This document shows, one piece after another, positions 5,052 through 7,161 of a stretch of DNA of 7,161 bases (the first letter of the stretch is position 1; every line of letters starts with the position of its first letter). The stretch is from Legionella genomosp. 1 (GTDB lineage: Bacteria > Pseudomonadota > Gammaproteobacteria > Legionellales > Legionellaceae): positions 1 through 7,161 of the forward strand of contig CAMDMN010000108.1 in the NCBI GenBank assembly GCA_945901965.1, given 5' to 3'. A program made the translations under genes and the position numbers. Under the pieces are notes generated by a model that worked only from the letters and a program-made list of their open reading frames with translations, was not told the DNA's origin and did not search any database.

Positions 5052-6513
5052 TTAATCCTAATAAAGACCAATAATCTTTAACGCGTTTTTCAATATCTTT
5101 ATCCATGATAATCGGTCTTCCCCATTCACGAGTAGTTTCGCTAGGCCATTTAGATGTAGCGTCCATTCCCATTTTAGAGCCTAAACCTGAGTTAGGTGAG
5201 GCAAAATCAAGGTAATCAATTGGTGTATTATCTATCATTACGGTATCGCGAAGTGGATCCATACGTGTAGTCATTGCCCAAACTACATCTTGCCAGTTGC
5301 GGGCATCAATATCATCATCACAAACAATAACAAATTTAGTATACATAAATTGTCTTAAAAAAGACCAAACAGCCATCATGATCCTTTTAGCATGCCCCGG
5401 ATATTGTTTTCTAATGGTTACAATGGCAAGCCTATAAGAGCAGCCTTCAGGCGGTAAATAAAAATCAACAATTTCCGGAAATTGTTTTTGTATTAATGGG
5501 ATGAATACTTCATTTAAGGCAACACCAAGGATTGCGGGCTCATCTGGTGGCCTACCTGTGTAAGTGCTGTGATAGATGGGCTTATCGCGGTGAGTAATTC
5601 TCAGAACGGTAAATACGGGAAAAGACTGAACTTCATTATAGTAACCAGTATGATCGCCAAATGGCCCTTCTAAAGCTTCATCTCCTGGCTCTAAATATCC
5701 TTCTAAGATAATTTCAGCAGTTGCTGGAACATGAAGATTAGAGCCGATACATCTTGTTAATTCCGTACGTTTGCCGCGTAATAGACCCGCAAAAGCATAT
5801 TCAGCAATAGAGTCAGGAATTGGTGTAACAGCGGCGAGCATTGTCGCAGGATCAGCACCTAAAGTTACCGCAATTGGAAAGCGTTCGCCTTTGTGTTCTT
5901 CTTGAAAAGCTTGATAATCAAGAGCACCTCCGCGGTGTGACAGCCAGCGCATGATAAGTTTATTTTTAGATAATACTTGCTGGCGATAAATGCCTAAATT
6001 TTCACGATCTTGATTTGGACCTTTAGTCGTGACTAATCCCCAAGTGATCAAAGGAGCTACGTCATCTTTCCAGCAAGTTTGAATGGGAAGTTTGGTTAAA
6101 TCAACTTCATCACCTTCGAAAACATGAGTTTGACATGGGGCTTTATTAATAATTTTAGGCGCCATATTAAGCGCTTGTTTAAGGAGTGGTAATTTACTAA
6201 AAGCATCCTTTACCCCTTTAGGCGGCTCGGGTTCTTTTAAATCGCTAAGTAATTTACCAAGATCACGTAATGCTGAAATATTCTCAGCCCCCATCCCTAA
6301 GGCAACACGTTCTTCTGTACCAAATAAATTAGTTAATACGGGGATGCTATGACCCTTCGGGTTAGTAAAGAGAAGTGCAGGTCCTTTAGCGCGAAGAACT
6401 TTGTCACTGACTACCGTCATTTCAAGATAAGGTGAAACGGGGTAGTCAATGCGCTTAAGTAAATTTCTTGATTCTAATTGCAAAATAAAGTCGCGAAGAT
6501 CACTATATTTCAT
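5041..6513 (-). CDS. ubiD: UbiD, 4-hydroxy-3-polyprenylbenzoate decarboxylase
   Basis: This enzyme decarboxylates 4-hydroxy-3-polyprenylbenzoate in ubiquinone synthesis, using the prenylated FMN made by UbiX. The 490-residue protein is full length (E. coli 497) and closely matches it throughout: NLGIYRQQV (172-180), IMRWLSHRGGALDYQ (187-201), GADPATMLAAVTPIPDS (219-235), EGPFGDHTGYYNEV (282-295), STYTGRPPDEPA (316-327), FYLPPEGCSYRLA (351-363) and the C-terminal DYLDFASPNSGLGSKMGMDA (433-452). By alignment with E. coli, Asn172 and Glu238 bind the metal of prFMN and Asp287 is the catalytic acid. No UbiX gene is in this window. The gene follows rho by 15 nt with no recognisable Shine-Dalgarno sequence and overlaps the reductase gene, so it is probably co-transcribed with rho. 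Confidence 0.97.
   Translation of the reverse strand: MKYSDLRDFILQLESRNLLKRIDYPVSPYLEMTVVSDKVLRAKGPALLFTNPKGHSIPVLTNLFGTEERVALGMGAENISALRDLGKLLSDLKEPEPPKGVKDAFSKLPLLKQALNMAPKIINKAPCQTHVFEGDEVDLTKLPIQTCWKDDVAPLITWGLVTTKGPNQDRENLGIYRQQVLSKNKLIMRWLSHRGGALDYQAFQEEHKGERFPIAVTLGADPATMLAAVTPIPDSIAEYAFAGLLRGKRTELTRCIGSNLHVPATAEIILEGYLEPGDEALEGPFGDHTGYYNEVQSFPVFTVLRITHRDKPIYHSTYTGRPPDEPAILGVALNEVFIPLIQKQFPEIVDFYLPPEGCSYRLAIVTIRKQYPGHAKRIMMAVWSFLRQFMYTKFVIVCDDDIDARNWQDVVWAMTTRMDPLRDTVMIDNTPIDYLDFASPNSGLGSKMGMDATSKWPSETTREWGRPIIMDKDIEKRVKDYWSLLGLNDE
5056..5059 (-). promoter_or_regulatory. ribosome binding site of the flavin reductase, inside ubiD
   Basis: AGGA on the minus strand lies in the last codons of ubiD, 4 nt before the first ATG and 7 nt before the second. 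The spacing favours the second, giving a 229-residue protein. Confidence 0.5.
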
Positions 6514-6528
6514 AAGAAGTCTTCGATA

Positions 6529-7161
6529 CTATTCTTGGCGCTTCATTGCCTCGAAAAACTCAGCATTTGTTTTGTGATTTTTCATGCGCTCAAGTAAGAA
6601 TTCAATTGCATCACATTCATCCATTGATTGTAAGATTTTACGCAATATCCAGGTTCTTTGCAGTTCTTCAGGACTTAAGAGTAAGTCTTCACGACGAGTT
6701 CCTGAGCGATTAATATTAATTGCAGGGAACACACGACGTTCAGCAATACTACGAGCTAAGTGGATTTCCATATTTCCGGTTCCCTTAAACTCTTCGTAAA
6801 TTACCTCATCCATTTTAGAGCCTGTATCTACTAAAGCTGTAGCAATAATAGTTAAACTACCACCTTCTTCGATATTACGTGCAGCACCATATAAGCGCTT
6901 AGGACGTTGCAAGGCATTGGCATCAACACCACCAGTTAATACCTTACCAGATGACGGTACAACTGTGTTATAAGCACGCGCAAGTCTCGTTATCGAGTCT
7001 AGTAAAATAACCACATCGCGTTTATGTTCAACAAGGCGCTTAGCTTTTTCAATAACCATTTCGGCAACTTGAACATGGCGGTTAGCTGGCTCATCAAAAG
7101 TACTAGCAACTACCTCGCCTTTAACTGAGCGTCGCATTTCGGTAACTTCCTCTGGGCGCTC
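6529..7161 (-). CDS. rho: transcription termination factor Rho, C-terminal half (5' end outside window)
   Basis: Rho is the hexameric RNA-dependent ATPase that releases transcripts. The frame runs unbroken off the window edge, so the Met at 7137 is internal and not a start. The 210 residues seen correspond to E. coli 211 onward (E. coli number = fragment number + 210). The fragment opens with ERPEEVTEM, including the catalytic Glu211 and Arg212. Then come STFDEPANRHVQVAEMVIEK, Walker B LLDSITR (Asp265), the Q-loop SGKVLTGGVDANAL, the R-loop SKMDEVIYEEFKGTGNM, and the arginine finger in SGTRRED (Arg366). It ends in the usual way with EFFEAMKRQE. The RNA-binding N-terminus and Walker A are not in view. 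No motif is missing or altered. Confidence 0.97.
   Translation of the reverse strand, partial: ERPEEVTEMRRSVKGEVVASTFDEPANRHVQVAEMVIEKAKRLVEHKRDVVILLDSITRLARAYNTVVPSSGKVLTGGVDANALQRPKRLYGAARNIEEGGSLTIIATALVDTGSKMDEVIYEEFKGTGNMEIHLARSIAERRVFPAININRSGTRREDLLLSPEELQRTWILRKILQSMDECDAIEFLLERMKNHKTNAEFFEAMKRQE

Noticed and set aside
6584..6799. 71-codon plus-strand open frame
   Set aside because: It lies wholly antisense to the strongly conserved rho coding sequence and its translation resembles no protein; it is a shadow frame.
7114..7137. Met at 7137 as the start of rho
   Set aside because: The frame continues to the window edge with ERPEEVTE, which is conserved internal Rho sequence, so the gene is cut by the window and not started there.
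1..7161. CRISPR array, tRNA, rRNA or riboswitch
   Set aside because: I saw no regularly spaced repeats, no cloverleaf with a TTCGA-type arm and no recognised aptamer core in the gaps between genes.

Overview
The window looks like a low-GC gammaproteobacterial chromosome, most plausibly from the Legionellales (Legionella/Coxiella-like, host-associated). Three things suggest this: the rho-ubiD-flavin reductase order, a full-length UbiD and a Rho fragment that both align closely with the E. coli proteins as I remember them, and an ankyrin-repeat protein with a C-terminal membrane tail beside gene debris. The taxon is inferred from content; no marker RNA is present.

Left part (1-1180): a REPIN-like pair of inverted GTAG-REP units lies just upstream of an MltB-family lytic transglycosylase gene with a signal peptide. 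Middle part (1123-3733): this is the accessory region. The last 61 bp of the transglycosylase gene, stop codon included, recur at 3119-3179 with one mismatch. Between the two copies lie a GC-rich hairpin, an orphan reading frame with no convincing start, and a 518-residue ankyrin protein with a possible tail anchor. This looks like a roughly 2-kb segment inserted at the 3' end of the gene, leaving the gene intact. To its right are a 22-bp inverted repeat and a decayed AAA/DUF4143 ATPase gene that kept its P-loop and its nuclease-like C-terminus but lost the middle.

Right part (3857-7161): hspQ reads rightward and meets, stop to stop, a leftward operon of rho (5' end outside the window), ubiD, a Fre-like flavin reductase and a 64-residue two-helix membrane protein. 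The operon is tight: 15 nt between rho and ubiD, an 11-nt ubiD/reductase overlap, and a TAATG junction before the small gene. UbiD decarboxylates the ubiquinone precursor using prenylated FMN. The adjacent reductase could supply reduced flavin, which makes metabolic sense but is inferred from position.

The point most worth following up is the 61-bp duplication of the gene end flanking the ankyrin gene, which resembles attL/attR of an element that carries no integrase in this window.
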